DNA of 64,000 nucleotides from Gudongella sp964575895 (GCA_964575895.1 CAZNTE010000001.1:62001-126000); one strand, 5' to 3'. Shown: positions 52,741 through 62,382, counted from the first letter of the stretch. Notes: generated by a model not told the origin, from the sequence alone. A program made the numbers and translations.

Positions 52741-53673
52741 ATGGAATTCCATCACGTATCAGTACTACTTGAGGAAGTACTTGAAGGGTTAAATATAAAA
52801 GAAGACGGAATCTATGTTGATGGTACTTTAGGTGGTGCTGGACACTCTCTGGAAATAGTGAAAAGACTTAAGACTGGAAAACTTATAGGAATAGATCAGG
52901 ATACAAATGCTCTTGATAAATCAAGAGAAGTTTTAAAGGAACATTTGGATAAGGTAATCCTGGTTCACGATAATTATGTAAATATTAAATCAGTACTGGA
53001 AGATTTAAATATAGAAAAAGTAGATGGAATTCTATTAGATCTAGGGGTATCTTCCCATCAGTTAGATACTGAGGAGAGAGGGTTCTCGCATAATAAGGAT
53101 GCACCATTGGATATGAGAATGGATTCAAGTAAAAACTTTTCAGCTTGGAATGTTGTAAATGAATATTCAGAAGATGAAATCACTAGAATTCTATATGAAT
53201 ATGGTGAAGAAAAGTGGGCAAAAAGAATCTCTCAGTTTATTATTCAAGAAAGAAATGTTAAACCAATAGACACAACCTTTGAATTGGTAAGTGTAATTAA
53301 GAAGGCAATACCAAAGAAAGTTAGAATGGAAGGACACCATCCAGCTAAAAAGACATTCCAAGCAATAAGAATAGAAGTAAATGGGGAATTGGATGTCCTA
53401 AAAGCTGCCATAAAGGATATGGTTGAAGTGCTGAATCCAAATGGAAGATTGGCCATTATAACCTTTCACTCTCTGGAAGATAGAATTGTAAAAGAAGAGT
53501 TTAAAGATTTGTTTAAAGACTGCATATGTCCGCCAGAAATGCCTCAATGTATATGTGATAAAAGAAGAGAAATCAATATACTAACAAGAAAACCCATAGT
53601 TCCATCTAAGAGGGAACTAGAGAGTAATCCAAGGTCGAGATCATCAAAACTGAGAGTAGCTGAGAAGATATAG
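52741..53673 (+). CDS. rsmH: 16S rRNA m4C1402 methyltransferase RsmH
   Basis: Methylates N4 of C1402 in 16S rRNA. The 310-residue protein starts EFHHVSVLLEEVLEGL and has the SAM site YVDGTLGGAGHSLEI, DGILLDLGVSSHQLD, ERGFSHNKDAPLDMRMD, KKTFQAIRIEVNGEL, AIITFHSLEDRIVK and the C-terminal SNPRSRSSKLRVAEK. ATG 52741 follows AAGGAGTGAG. Second gene of the dcw cluster as usual. Confidence 0.97.
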   Translation: MEFHHVSVLLEEVLEGLNIKEDGIYVDGTLGGAGHSLEIVKRLKTGKLIGIDQDTNALDKSREVLKEHLDKVILVHDNYVNIKSVLEDLNIEKVDGILLDLGVSSHQLDTEERGFSHNKDAPLDMRMDSSKNFSAWNVVNEYSEDEITRILYEYGEEKWAKRISQFIIQERNVKPIDTTFELVSVIKKAIPKKVRMEGHHPAKKTFQAIRIEVNGELDVLKAAIKDMVEVLNPNGRLAIITFHSLEDRIVKEEFKDLFKDCICPPEMPQCICDKRREINILTRKPIVPSKRELESNPRSRSSKLRVAEKI

Positions 53674-53700
53674 TAGAGAAAATCGTAAGGAGGCTATACT

Positions 53701-54147
53701 ATGTTAGCTGAGAAGATTATGTATGATCAGTATCCAGAATACATAGAACCACAAAAAGCTGAAAAAGCCAAAAAAGTGGTTAAAAAGAAGGCATCTGCTC
53801 TTAATAAGCATATGTATATTACCCTTGCAATTTTATTATTAATTACTTCTTTATTTATACTACAAGGATATGCTAAAATAACTTCAGTGAGACTTGAAAT
53901 AACTAAATTGGAAAATAACAAGATACAACTTGAAAAAGTAAGAAACGATCTTTCAGGTAACCTTGAAGGATTAAAAAATACAGCTCTTATAAGTGAGGAA
54001 GCAATAAAGACCCTTGGAATGGTTTACCCAGAAGAAGGTCAAGTAGTTTATCTTACTGTTGATGATACAGTTTATAGTCAAGAATACAAGGTATCCTTTC
54101 AAGACAGAGTTAAAAGTGTTATAAGCGTATTTTCCAGCTTGTTCTAG
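53701..54147 (+). CDS. ftsL: FtsL-like cell division protein
   Basis: Small bitopic protein of 148 residues. It has a basic cytoplasmic N-terminus (about 1-38, KKVVKKKASALNK), one membrane segment (about 39-58, YITLAILLLITSLFILQGY) and a periplasm-side coiled coil (about 60-100), which together match FtsL of the divisome. Sequence conservation in the family is low, so identity rests mainly on topology and on the slot between rsmH and the division PBP. ATG 53701 follows AAGGAGG. Confidence 0.85.
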   Translation: MLAEKIMYDQYPEYIEPQKAEKAKKVVKKKASALNKHMYITLAILLLITSLFILQGYAKITSVRLEITKLENNKIQLEKVRNDLSGNLEGLKNTALISEEAIKTLGMVYPEEGQVVYLTVDDTVYSQEYKVSFQDRVKSVISVFSSLF

Positions 54148-54158
54148 GAGGAATAGCA

Positions 54159-56177
54159 TTGAAAAAAATAACGAAATCTACAAGAAGACGATTAAAGTTT
54201 ACTTTGTTTATAGTAACTTTAATCGTGTTTTTTTTAACTTATAGACTTATAAAAATTCAAATTGTCGATGCGGAAAAACTAAAAACTGGCGCTCTTCAAC
54301 AATGGACCAAGTCTATAGACATAAAAACTGACAGAGGAATAATCTATGATACAAAAGGTAGAAAGTTGGCTGTTAATGTTACAGCTTTTACCCTATGGGC
54401 GACACCTTCTGAAATCAAGGATCCAGAAGAAGTTGCAAGGGAATTGTCATCAGTACTGGATATGAGTTATGATGACATCTATGCAAAACTGATTAAGGAT
54501 GTACATGTGGAAAAAATTCAACAATGGATAACAAGAGAAGTTGCTGATACTATTCGAGAAAAGAATTTAAGAGGAATATCAATAGTTGATGATAACAAAA
54601 GATTTTATCCTTTTGGCAGCTTTGCTGCTTATATATTGGGATTCACAGATATTGATAATAATGGCTTATATGGGATAGAAAAATCCTATGACAAATACTT
54701 AACTGGGATACCTGGAACTTGGGTTAAGGCTACAGATGCTGCAAATAGACAATTGCCATATGATGGAGAAAAGGTTTTTGAACCTGATAATGGAAAATCT
54801 GTTGTGTTGTCAGTAGATGAAACAATTCAGTACTTTGCAGAGGTTGCAGCTACTGAAGCCCTAATCAATAATAATGCTAAGTCAGTTTCTATTATTGTTA
54901 TGGATCCACATACAGGGGACATCCTAGCATTGGCTAATAAACCTGACTATAATCCAAACACTCCCAGGGAGTCCCTTGACCCTGAGACAAATAATCTTTG
55001 GTCACAATTAACACAGGAAGAAAGACAAAACAGATGGTTTGAAATGTGGAGAAATTATGCCATAAATGATATCTACGAACCTGGTTCAACTTTTAAAATA
55101 ATAACTGCTGCTGCAACACTAGAGGAAGCAACTTCGAATCTTAATTCCACCTATTATTGTGATGGGTATATTAGGGATATTAAGGGAGTTGTATTGAGAT
55201 GTGCCAGTTGGTATGATCCCCATGAGCATCAAGATTTTTCTGAAGCCTTTGCTAACTCATGTAATGTTGCCTTTGTTAATATGGCAAGAGAACTGGGAAG
55301 GGACAAATTATATGAGTATATAAAAGCATTTGGCTTTGGCGAACTTACTGGAGTTGACCTACCTGGAGAACAAAAGGGGATTATTCCTGTTAGTTCCCAA
55401 AACATAAGAGAGGTTAACCTAGCAACCTTGTCCTATGGACATGGGATTGCTGTAACCCCAATTCAAATGATAAATGCAATTTCTGTCACAGCTAATGGAG
55501 GAAAGCTAATGACTCCTAGGTTTGTGAAAAGTATATTAGATGAAAATGATAGAATTATTGAGAATTTTCCTCCAGAGGTTAAAAGACAGGTTATATCTGA
55601 AACCACAGCCAAAGAGTTATTGGGAATGCTTGAAAAAACAGTTATTGAGGGAACTGGTAGAAAAGCTTATGTACCAGGATATAGAGTAGGTGGAAAGACT
55701 GGAACTGCACAAAAAATAATCGATGGTAGATATGTACCTAATAAATATATTTCATCATTTGGAGGAGTTGCTCCAGTTGATGATCCTAAGATAAGTGTAT
55801 TGGTTATTGTAGATGAACCAACGGGTATTTATTATGGAGGTACAGTTGCAGGACCATATGCTCAGATGGTTATTGAGAATACCTTAAATTACTTGGAGGT
55901 TCCTAGAGTATATACAGAGGAAGAGCTGGAAAATATAAGCGAAGTGGTTATTGTACCAGATGTAAGTGGATTAAAAATCCCTCAGGCGGGAGAGGAAATA
56001 ACTGCCTTAGGACTTAAATATACAACTGAGTATGAGATATTCACAAATGAGTCCATAGTACTTGATCAATATCCTCTTGCTGGAAGTGAAGTGACAAAGG
56101 GATCAATTATAGATTTGTACTTGGATTATGGAGAAAGCAATCCAAACTTAAGTACTGAAACTGAAGAGGAAAATTAA
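54159..56177 (+). CDS. Class B penicillin-binding protein with PASTA domain (FtsI/SpoVD type)
   Basis: Septal transpeptidase of 672 residues. A membrane anchor lies at about 12-30, followed by the pedestal domain (DRGIIYDTKGRKLAVNV) and the transpeptidase with SxxK in YEPGSTFKIITA, SxN in FANSCNVAF and KTG in VGGKTGTAQ. One C-terminal PASTA domain spans about 600-660 (VPDVSGLKIPQAGEEITALG). The single PASTA and the position fit SpoVD, or the vegetative PBP2B/FtsI; sequence alone does not decide. The start is TTG 54159 after TAGGAGG. It is followed by a hairpin and not by murE. Confidence 0.93.
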   Translation: MKKITKSTRRRLKFTLFIVTLIVFFLTYRLIKIQIVDAEKLKTGALQQWTKSIDIKTDRGIIYDTKGRKLAVNVTAFTLWATPSEIKDPEEVARELSSVLDMSYDDIYAKLIKDVHVEKIQQWITREVADTIREKNLRGISIVDDNKRFYPFGSFAAYILGFTDIDNNGLYGIEKSYDKYLTGIPGTWVKATDAANRQLPYDGEKVFEPDNGKSVVLSVDETIQYFAEVAATEALINNNAKSVSIIVMDPHTGDILALANKPDYNPNTPRESLDPETNNLWSQLTQEERQNRWFEMWRNYAINDIYEPGSTFKIITAAATLEEATSNLNSTYYCDGYIRDIKGVVLRCASWYDPHEHQDFSEAFANSCNVAFVNMARELGRDKLYEYIKAFGFGELTGVDLPGEQKGIIPVSSQNIREVNLATLSYGHGIAVTPIQMINAISVTANGGKLMTPRFVKSILDENDRIIENFPPEVKRQVISETTAKELLGMLEKTVIEGTGRKAYVPGYRVGGKTGTAQKIIDGRYVPNKYISSFGGVAPVDDPKISVLVIVDEPTGIYYGGTVAGPYAQMVIENTLNYLEVPRVYTEEELENISEVVIVPDVSGLKIPQAGEEITALGLKYTTEYEIFTNESIVLDQYPLAGSEVTKGSIIDLYLDYGESNPNLSTETEEEN

Positions 56178-56178
56178 T

Positions 56179-56215
56179 AATAAGGCAACTTTTAGGGTTG
56201 CCTTATTAAGATTAT
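56179..56215 (+). terminator. Hairpin after the PASTA PBP gene
   Basis: An 11-bp stem AATAAGGCAAC/GTTGCCTTATT with a 7-base loop. The T-run is weak, so termination may be partial. Confidence 0.65.
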
Positions 56216-56217
56216 TT

Positions 56218-56284
56218 TAAACTCTACTGGTAAATACATCTAAACTCTACTATAATAGGAATGATATGGAGTTTAATTTAAACT
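56218..56284 (+). promoter_or_regulatory. mraY promoter with repeated TAAACT elements
   Basis: TAAACTCTACT occurs twice (56218-56228, 56241-56251). The -10 TATAAT (56251-56256) abuts the second copy, with TGGTAA as -35 (17-bp spacer) after the first. Just downstream is a perfect palindrome AGTTTAA-T-TTAAACT (56270-56284). This resembles an operator, but I do not know its regulator. Confidence 0.6.
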
Positions 56285-56302
56285 TTTGAGAGGAGATAGT
56301 TT

Positions 56303-57262
56303 ATGACATTTGTAACACCCCCATTACTTGCCTTAATCGTTGGTTTTGCAGGTAGTGCTTTATTGGGTCCAAGGATAATTCCTTTATTAAGAAAACTAAA
56401 AATTGGACAAAGTATAAGAGAAGATGGTCCAGCATCTCATTTATCAAAATCTGGAACACCCACCATGGGAGGAATAATATTCATTGCAGGATTCTTAATA
56501 TCTTTGCTTGTAAGTGGAACAATTAATTCAAGGATAATGGTTGTTGTAATATCAACTTTAGGATTTGGTTTGGTTGGATATTTAGATGATTATATAAAAG
56601 TAGTTAAGAAGAGAAATTTAGGCTTAAGAGCATACCAAAAAATATTAGGTCAAGCTGCAGTAACGGCATTTTTGGTATTTTACTATATGAATTATATTCA
56701 TACAGATTCACATATAATTTTACCCTTTATAAAAATGGGATTTGATTTTGGAATTTTAACCATACCATTTTTGGTATTTGTAATAGTTGGAACTGTTAAT
56801 GCAGTAAATTTAACTGATGGATTGGATGGATTGGCAACTGGTTTATCCATAATAGTCTTTTCTGCTTTTTCCTACATAATTTATCAGGCAGGATATGTTG
56901 ATTTATCAGCAGCAGCCTTGGGATTTGTAGGAGCCTTGGGAGGATTCTTGATTTATAACTATAATCCTGCAAGGATTTTCATGGGAGATACAGGGTCTCT
57001 AGCCTTGGGTGGTGCTCTTTCAGCTTTTGCAGTAATTTCTGGAACACCTTTATTTATACCAATAATAGGGGGCATATTCTTTGCAGAAACTTTATCTGTA
57101 ATAATACAAGTTGGATATTTCAAGTTAACCAAAAAGAGATTCTTCAGGATGGCTCCACTGCATCATCATTATGAACAAAAAGGTTGGAGAGAGATAAAGG
57201 TTGTATATGTTTTCTGGGGAGTAACCTTGCTTTTAGCCCTTGTTGGGATACTAGCCTACTAA
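56303..57262 (+). CDS. mraY: Phospho-N-acetylmuramoyl-pentapeptide transferase MraY
   Basis: Makes lipid I from UDP-MurNAc-pentapeptide and undecaprenyl phosphate. The 319-residue membrane protein has about ten helices, with SKSGTPTMGGIIFI, LVGYLDDYIKVVKKRNLG (Asp pair), NAVNLTDGLDGLATGL, IFMGDTGSLALGG and MAPLHHHYEQKGW, the catalytic and nucleotide-binding loops. ATG 56303 follows GAGAGGAG. It has its own promoter and continues into murD. Undecaprenyl phosphate for it could come from the DgkA fusion at 18059. Confidence 0.97.
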   Translation: MTFVTPPLLALIVGFAGSALLGPRIIPLLRKLKIGQSIREDGPASHLSKSGTPTMGGIIFIAGFLISLLVSGTINSRIMVVVISTLGFGLVGYLDDYIKVVKKRNLGLRAYQKILGQAAVTAFLVFYYMNYIHTDSHIILPFIKMGFDFGILTIPFLVFVIVGTVNAVNLTDGLDGLATGLSIIVFSAFSYIIYQAGYVDLSAAALGFVGALGGFLIYNYNPARIFMGDTGSLALGGALSAFAVISGTPLFIPIIGGIFFAETLSVIIQVGYFKLTKKRFFRMAPLHHHYEQKGWREIKVVYVFWGVTLLLALVGILAY

Positions 57263-57277
57263 TGGGATGTGAGAAAA

Positions 57278-58630
57278 ATGGATATTAAGGATAAAAAAAT
57301 ATTGGTATTTGGTCTTGGACTAACGGGAATATCAGCTCTTGTAGCCTTAAGGGATTCCTGGGATAATACTTGGGTTTACAATGATGGTTCAGTTGAAGAT
57401 GTCAAGGCTAAGTTAAGTGAAAACAGGATCACGGGAGTGAGGATTCTAGATGAGTTTAAAGATCTAAATAGGATTGATCTTATAATAAAGAGCCCAGGGA
57501 TTAAACCCAACCATCCTCTTTTAATTAAAGCCATGGAATACTCTATTCCCGTTATAAGTGATATTGAGTTTGGTTTTAATATCTTAAATAAAAATAAGTT
57601 TTACTGTATAACTGGTACCAACGGCAAGACAACATCCACAGTACTTGCCAATAATATATTTAAAAGGTGGGATAGTAATACTCACATGGCGGGTAATGTA
57701 GGGGTTGGTTTACTGGGTGAAATTAGTAAGGCAAGTGATGATGATATATTTCTACTTGAACTGAGTAGTTTTCAACTTGAGCATACTATTAAATTCAAAC
57801 CCAAAGGTGCCTTGATCCTAAATATATCTCCAGATCACATTGACTGGCATGGCAGCTTGGAAAACTACATTAAATCTAAGTATAAAATATTCAAAAATCA
57901 AGATAAAGACGATTATTTAGTTTTGAATTACGATGATGATAATTTAAGAAGTCTTAAGGGACAAACTAAGACCAATGAAATATTCTTCAGTCAAAATGAG
58001 ATTTTAGAGAAGGGTATTTTCCTAAAGGATAGGATAATTGTATATAAGGATGAAAACAAAAAAGTGGACATCTTAAATATTGACAACATTAGATTACCTG
58101 GAAAACATAATTTAGAAAACATTATGGGTGTTATAGGTTTATCTTTAACAGCAGGAGTTCCCCTTGAAATAATAAGAGATGAAATATCAAAGTTTCAAGG
58201 AGTGGAACATAGAATTGAGTTTGTAAAAAGTATCAGAGGTGTGAACTATTACAATGACTCAAAGGGAACCAACATTGAATCAACTCTTAAAGCCATTGAA
58301 GCCCTGGAAAAACCTTTAATATTAATTGCTGGAGGATATGACAAGGGATCAAGTTTTGAAGAACTAATAATAGAGTTTAATAAAAAGGGCAAAGCATTAA
58401 TAGTATTTGGAGCAACTAAGGATAAGTTCGTGGAAGCTGCCAAGAAAGTGAGCTTTTTAAAAATTCATGTTGTCAATAATCTAGATGAAGCAGTTAATTT
58501 AAGTTACTTAATGGCAGAGGATAAGGATACGGTACTCTTATCTCCAGCCTGTGCAAGTTGGGATATGTATACTAATTTTGAACAAAGAGGAAATCATTTT
58601 AAGGAATTGGTATCAAAACTATCGGAGTGA
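57278..58630 (+). CDS. murD: UDP-MurNAc-L-alanine:D-glutamate ligase MurD
   Basis: ATP-dependent Mur ligase adding D-Glu, 450 residues. It has an N-terminal Rossmann-like domain (KKILVFGLGLTGISALVA), central ATPase domain with CITGTNGKTTSTVLANN and the conserved ILNISPDHIDWHGSLENYI, LPGKHNLENIMG, and the C-terminal domain with YYNDSKGTNIESTLKAIEAL and LLSPACASWDMYTNFEQRG. I prefer ATG 57278, preceded by GGGATGTGAG; GTG 57269 is inside that stretch. The only Mur ligase in the window. Confidence 0.95.
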   Translation: MDIKDKKILVFGLGLTGISALVALRDSWDNTWVYNDGSVEDVKAKLSENRITGVRILDEFKDLNRIDLIIKSPGIKPNHPLLIKAMEYSIPVISDIEFGFNILNKNKFYCITGTNGKTTSTVLANNIFKRWDSNTHMAGNVGVGLLGEISKASDDDIFLLELSSFQLEHTIKFKPKGALILNISPDHIDWHGSLENYIKSKYKIFKNQDKDDYLVLNYDDDNLRSLKGQTKTNEIFFSQNEILEKGIFLKDRIIVYKDENKKVDILNIDNIRLPGKHNLENIMGVIGLSLTAGVPLEIIRDEISKFQGVEHRIEFVKSIRGVNYYNDSKGTNIESTLKAIEALEKPLILIAGGYDKGSSFEELIIEFNKKGKALIVFGATKDKFVEAAKKVSFLKIHVVNNLDEAVNLSYLMAEDKDTVLLSPACASWDMYTNFEQRGNHFKELVSKLSE

Positions 58631-58634
58631 TCTT

Positions 58635-59783
58635 ATGAAAGCAAAAAGGAAGGTTAAGAAAAATGAACCTGATTTTCTAATATTAATAGCCACCACAGCA
58701 CTGGTTTTTATAGGGATAATCATGGTATATTCTGCCAGTTGGCCTGAGGGAATGGTTAGGTTTTCCAATGGTGGTCACTATGCAAATAGGCATATATTTT
58801 GGGCTATAGTTGGTTTTTCAGGCATGATAGTAATGATGAATATAGACTATAAGGTATGGAAGAGATTTGCACCATACATATATATTCTTGCAATAATACT
58901 TGGATTGTTGATATTTAGTCCAATGGGTTTGGAATTAAAGGGAGCAAGTAGATGGATAAACCTTGGATTTACAACATTTATGCCATCTGATGCAATTAAA
59001 CTTGGAAGTATAATTTTCTTTGCCAGTTTCTTAGCAAACAAAAAAGATAAGGTGAGAAACTTACTTAATGGAGCCTTACCTGCATTTTTCTATATTGGTC
59101 TATCTTCTGCTTTAATATACCTACAAAAAGACCTGGGAACAATGATCGTTATGGCTGGTACTATGATAGCCATGTTCTTTGTTTCAGGCATGCATTTGTC
59201 TTTAATAGCAGGAATTGGAGCATTTGGTTATTTTTTCTTTCAGTATGCAATTAATTCTGAGGGAAATGAGTATAGGTTAAGGAGAGTATTAATATTTCAG
59301 GACCCCTTTCAAGATAAGTTAGGAGATGGCTGGCAATTGGTACAGTCTCTATATGCTCTTGGATCTGGAGGAGTTTTAGGTGTTGGCCTTGGACAAAGTA
59401 GGCAGAAGTTCTTCTATATTCCAGAATCATACAATGACTTTATATTCTCAATTATTGGTGAAGAGCTGGGACTAATTGGAGCTTTGTTTATTCTATTATT
59501 ATATACTATACTTATTTATAGGGGAGTTATGACTGCCTTAAATGCAAAAGATCTCTTTGGGAGTTATCTGGCAACAGGTATTACTGCCCTTATAACAATA
59601 CAGTCATTTGTCAACATTGCAGTAATTACATCAAGTATACCTGCAACGGGAATTACACTACCACTTATAAGTTTTGGAGGTACATCATTAGTATTTGTAA
59701 TGGCTGGAATAGGGATTCTCTTAAACATATCAAGACATGGAATTAGAAAGGAACGGAGTGTTCAAGATGAAAGTAATAGTTAG
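58635..59783 (+). CDS. ftsW: SEDS peptidoglycan polymerase FtsW
   Basis: SEDS-family glycosyltransferase of 382 residues with about ten membrane segments, polymerising septal peptidoglycan with its class B PBP partner (54159). Signature segments are MVYSASWPEG, GASRWINLG, YLQKDLGTMIVMAGTMIAMF, GSGGVLGVGLGQSRQKFFYI with PESYNDFIFSIIGEELGLIG, and LPLISFGGTSLVFVM. ATG 58635 follows CGGAGTGAT. In spore formers this slot may hold SpoVE; sequence alone does not separate them. It overlaps murG by 17 bases. Confidence 0.94.
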   Translation: MKAKRKVKKNEPDFLILIATTALVFIGIIMVYSASWPEGMVRFSNGGHYANRHIFWAIVGFSGMIVMMNIDYKVWKRFAPYIYILAIILGLLIFSPMGLELKGASRWINLGFTTFMPSDAIKLGSIIFFASFLANKKDKVRNLLNGALPAFFYIGLSSALIYLQKDLGTMIVMAGTMIAMFFVSGMHLSLIAGIGAFGYFFFQYAINSEGNEYRLRRVLIFQDPFQDKLGDGWQLVQSLYALGSGGVLGVGLGQSRQKFFYIPESYNDFIFSIIGEELGLIGALFILLLYTILIYRGVMTALNAKDLFGSYLATGITALITIQSFVNIAVITSSIPATGITLPLISFGGTSLVFVMAGIGILLNISRHGIRKERSVQDESNS

Positions 59784-60870
59784 TGGTGGTGGGACTGGTG
59801 GACATATTTATCCTGCAATATCTATAGCTGAAGAAATTAAGAAGAACATAAAGGATATTGAGATATTATATATAGGAACAAAGGGAAGTCTGGAAGAAGA
59901 ACTAGTATCCAGAACTGACTATTTATTTAAGAGCATAAGAGTTAAAGGTATGCCTAGAAGGCTCAATAAGAAATCCCTAATTGCCCTTAAGGAGCTTATG
60001 ATAGGTTTATCCCAAGCTAAAAGGATTATCAAGGAATTTAAGCCTGATGTGGTTATTGGAACTGGAGGCTATGTCTCTGGACCAATTGTATATGCAGCTG
60101 CAAATTCAAAGGTTCCCACATTGATTCATGAGCAAAATGCATTTCCTGGAATTACCAATAAAATACTGGCAAGATATGTAGACAAGGTCCTAATAACCTT
60201 TGAGGACTCCAGGAAATATTTTAAAGATAAAGAAAAGACCGTGCTCACTGGAAATCCCATTAGAAGTGAAATAACAAATGTAGACAGGGAAGTAGCCTAT
60301 GAGACATTGGGAATCAAAAGGGACAAACCATTTATAGTTTCCTTTGGTGGCAGTGGTGGTCAGAAGAGCCTAAATAATTCAATACTAGAATCTCTAGAGG
60401 ATTTTTCTAGGGCTGACTATCAAGTTCTTCACATAACAGGTAAAAATAATTACGATAAATTTTTAAATGATATGTTGGATAAAGGCATTAAGGCATCTGA
60501 TGATATAAGAATTGTATCTTACTTCAATGAAATGCCAAAGGCATTGAATCTTGCAGATCTTGTAATAACCAGCGGGGGAGCAATTACCCTTGCAGAAATA
60601 TCCGCTATAGGAGTACCAGGTATCCTTATACCAAAAGCTTATACAGCTGAGAACCACCAGGAGTATAACGCCAGGTCATTCCAGGAAAGAGGAGCAGCCA
60701 TCATGGTACTTGAAAAAGATCTGGCTGACATAAATCTATTTACTCTTGTAAAAGATATAGTAGAAGACAAGGATAAGTTAGATTATATGAGAATAAAATC
60801 TAAGGAACTAGGACTTACTAAGGCCAATTCATTAATATTTGAGGAAATTGAAAAACTAGTAAAAATATAG
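59767..60870 (+). CDS. murG: Lipid II synthase MurG
   Basis: Adds GlcNAc to lipid I on the inner membrane face. GT28 enzyme of 367 residues: KVIVSGGGTGGHIYPAISIA (first glycine loop), VIGTGGYVSGPIVYAA, THEQNAF-type segment IHEQNAFPGITNK, VSFGGSGGQKSLN, and the UDP-GlcNAc site LVITSGGAITLAEISAIGVP with ENHQEYNA. ATG 59767 lies inside ftsW; its start GTGGTGGGAC region and GGAGTG upstream favour this choice. Confidence 0.96.
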   Translation: MKVIVSGGGTGGHIYPAISIAEEIKKNIKDIEILYIGTKGSLEEELVSRTDYLFKSIRVKGMPRRLNKKSLIALKELMIGLSQAKRIIKEFKPDVVIGTGGYVSGPIVYAAANSKVPTLIHEQNAFPGITNKILARYVDKVLITFEDSRKYFKDKEKTVLTGNPIRSEITNVDREVAYETLGIKRDKPFIVSFGGSGGQKSLNNSILESLEDFSRADYQVLHITGKNNYDKFLNDMLDKGIKASDDIRIVSYFNEMPKALNLADLVITSGGAITLAEISAIGVPGILIPKAYTAENHQEYNARSFQERGAAIMVLEKDLADINLFTLVKDIVEDKDKLDYMRIKSKELGLTKANSLIFEEIEKLVKI

Positions 60871-60882
60871 GTGTGATTAAGT

Positions 60883-61632
60883 ATGAAGGAAACTCGTGTG
60901 GAGAAGAAGAGAAGAAAAAGAAGATTTATCATAAAGATACTTATCTTTATGCTTTTTATAGCTGCTGTTATAACAATTAGTTTAAAATCTAGTTTCTTTC
61001 AACTAAACAATATAGAAATTACGGGAAATTCAAAACTAAATCATGAAGAAATATTACAAGCATCGGGACTTACTTTGGGAGATAATTTACTGCTGATAGG
61101 AAAAGGTCAAGTAAAAAGAAATATTATTAATCTTCCCTACACTAAGGATGTTACCGTTAAGAGACAATGGCCAAAAGGTGTTGAAATCAATATAGAGGAA
61201 AGAATACCTTACCTTCAGTTTGAAAATGGTTATAGCTTTGCTATAGTTGATACTGAAGGGATTTATTTGGAAAACTCAATAACCAAGTTACCAACCATTC
61301 CACTGATTAAAAATATCAGCTGGCCAAAATTAAAATATGGAGATTCAATTGTTGAAGTAGAAGAGACAAAAAATTTCGCTGATTTCTTTTCCAGTGATGA
61401 AATTGGAGAAATTACACTAAAATTTAAAAATCTTGAAGTAGAAGATGACAATAATATTAAAATTGATTTAATAAGTGGAGTGCTAGTTGAATTTGGACCC
61501 CTGGATAATGTAAAATATAAGTTAAGGATGTTAAATGAAATTATCCTAGATATAGAAAAGAAGAAAATACCAACGAGAATGATTATAATGAACAAAGGAG
61601 AACACCCAATTGTCGTAAGAGATGATAGGTAG
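60883..61632 (+). CDS. ftsQ: FtsQ/DivIB-type divisome protein
   Basis: Bitopic division protein of 249 residues: a very basic cytoplasmic N-terminus (about 1-22, VEKKRRKRRF), one membrane segment (about 23-42), a POTRA domain beginning FQLNNIEITGNSKLNHEEIL, then the FtsQ beta domain with PKGVEINIEERIPYLQFEN. Regulates the FtsL-FtsW-PBP complex. ATG 60883 has TAGGTGTGAT upstream. It follows murG by 12 bases. Low conservation, but topology, POTRA and position agree. Confidence 0.9.
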   Translation: MKETRVEKKRRKRRFIIKILIFMLFIAAVITISLKSSFFQLNNIEITGNSKLNHEEILQASGLTLGDNLLLIGKGQVKRNIINLPYTKDVTVKRQWPKGVEINIEERIPYLQFENGYSFAIVDTEGIYLENSITKLPTIPLIKNISWPKLKYGDSIVEVEETKNFADFFSSDEIGEITLKFKNLEVEDDNNIKIDLISGVLVEFGPLDNVKYKLRMLNEIILDIEKKKIPTRMIIMNKGEHPIVVRDDR

Positions 61633-61642
61633 GGGGGATAAA

Positions 61643-62371
61643 ATGAAGATTAGAGTGGAATATTTAGCTTTGTTTTTAGTTTCTCTAATTCTTGGTTTAA
61701 TTTTATCCATTCAGTTCAGAACGATTAACAAAACAGTGGGAGAAGGTGCACTGCCTACTCAAAGAGCCCAAGAAATAGCTGTTGATCTTAAAAAAGCTCA
61801 AACTGAAAGGGAAGCTCAGCTTAAGCTGATAGAAGAACTGGAATTAAAAATAGATCAGTATGAAAAAAGTGGAATAGAAAACGATACTTACGCAGAAAAT
61901 TTATATAAGGACGCAATGAAGTATAGAATGTTAGCGGGTTATTCTGATGTGGAAGGACCGGGAGTAATTTTAGAGATCATTGATCCGCCTGTTGATATCC
62001 AGTATGGAGAAGGCTTTACCATAATAGATGAATTGGATCTAATACTACAAGTAGTAAGCATATTAAACGCAGCTGATGCTGAAGCCATATCAGTAAATGA
62101 TCAAAGGTATACATCATTTACAGAAATAGTAAGAGCTGGCAACCATATTGAAATAAATGGAGTATCAACAGCATCTCCAATAGTAATAAGGGCAATAGGA
62201 AATCCTGATACCCTTGAATCTGCTTTGAGTATAAAGTGGGGGATAGTTTGGCAATTAAGAAATTATGATTATGTAGTTCATCTAACTCAGGATAAGAAAG
62301 TTGTTATTCCAAAATATAGAAGAGTTAAAGATTACATTTACGCTAGTCCTGTAGAAGAAACTGTAAACTAG
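61643..62371 (+). CDS. DUF881 membrane-anchored protein, copy 1
   Basis: YlxW/YlxX-like protein of 242 residues. It has an N-terminal membrane anchor (about 7-25, ALFLVSLILGLILSIQF), a coiled coil (about 45-90, rich in E/K/L) and the DUF881 domain with GYSDVEGPGVILEI, AADAEAISVNDQRYTSFTEI and NGVSTASPIVIRAIGNPDTL. The function is unknown; these genes are usual neighbours of ftsQ and sbp. I prefer ATG 61643, after AGGGGGGATAA. Paralogue of the next gene. Confidence 0.88.
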   Translation: MKIRVEYLALFLVSLILGLILSIQFRTINKTVGEGALPTQRAQEIAVDLKKAQTEREAQLKLIEELELKIDQYEKSGIENDTYAENLYKDAMKYRMLAGYSDVEGPGVILEIIDPPVDIQYGEGFTIIDELDLILQVVSILNAADAEAISVNDQRYTSFTEIVRAGNHIEINGVSTASPIVIRAIGNPDTLESALSIKWGIVWQLRNYDYVVHLTQDKKVVIPKYRRVKDYIYASPVEETVN

Positions 62372-62382
62372 GAGGAGATATT

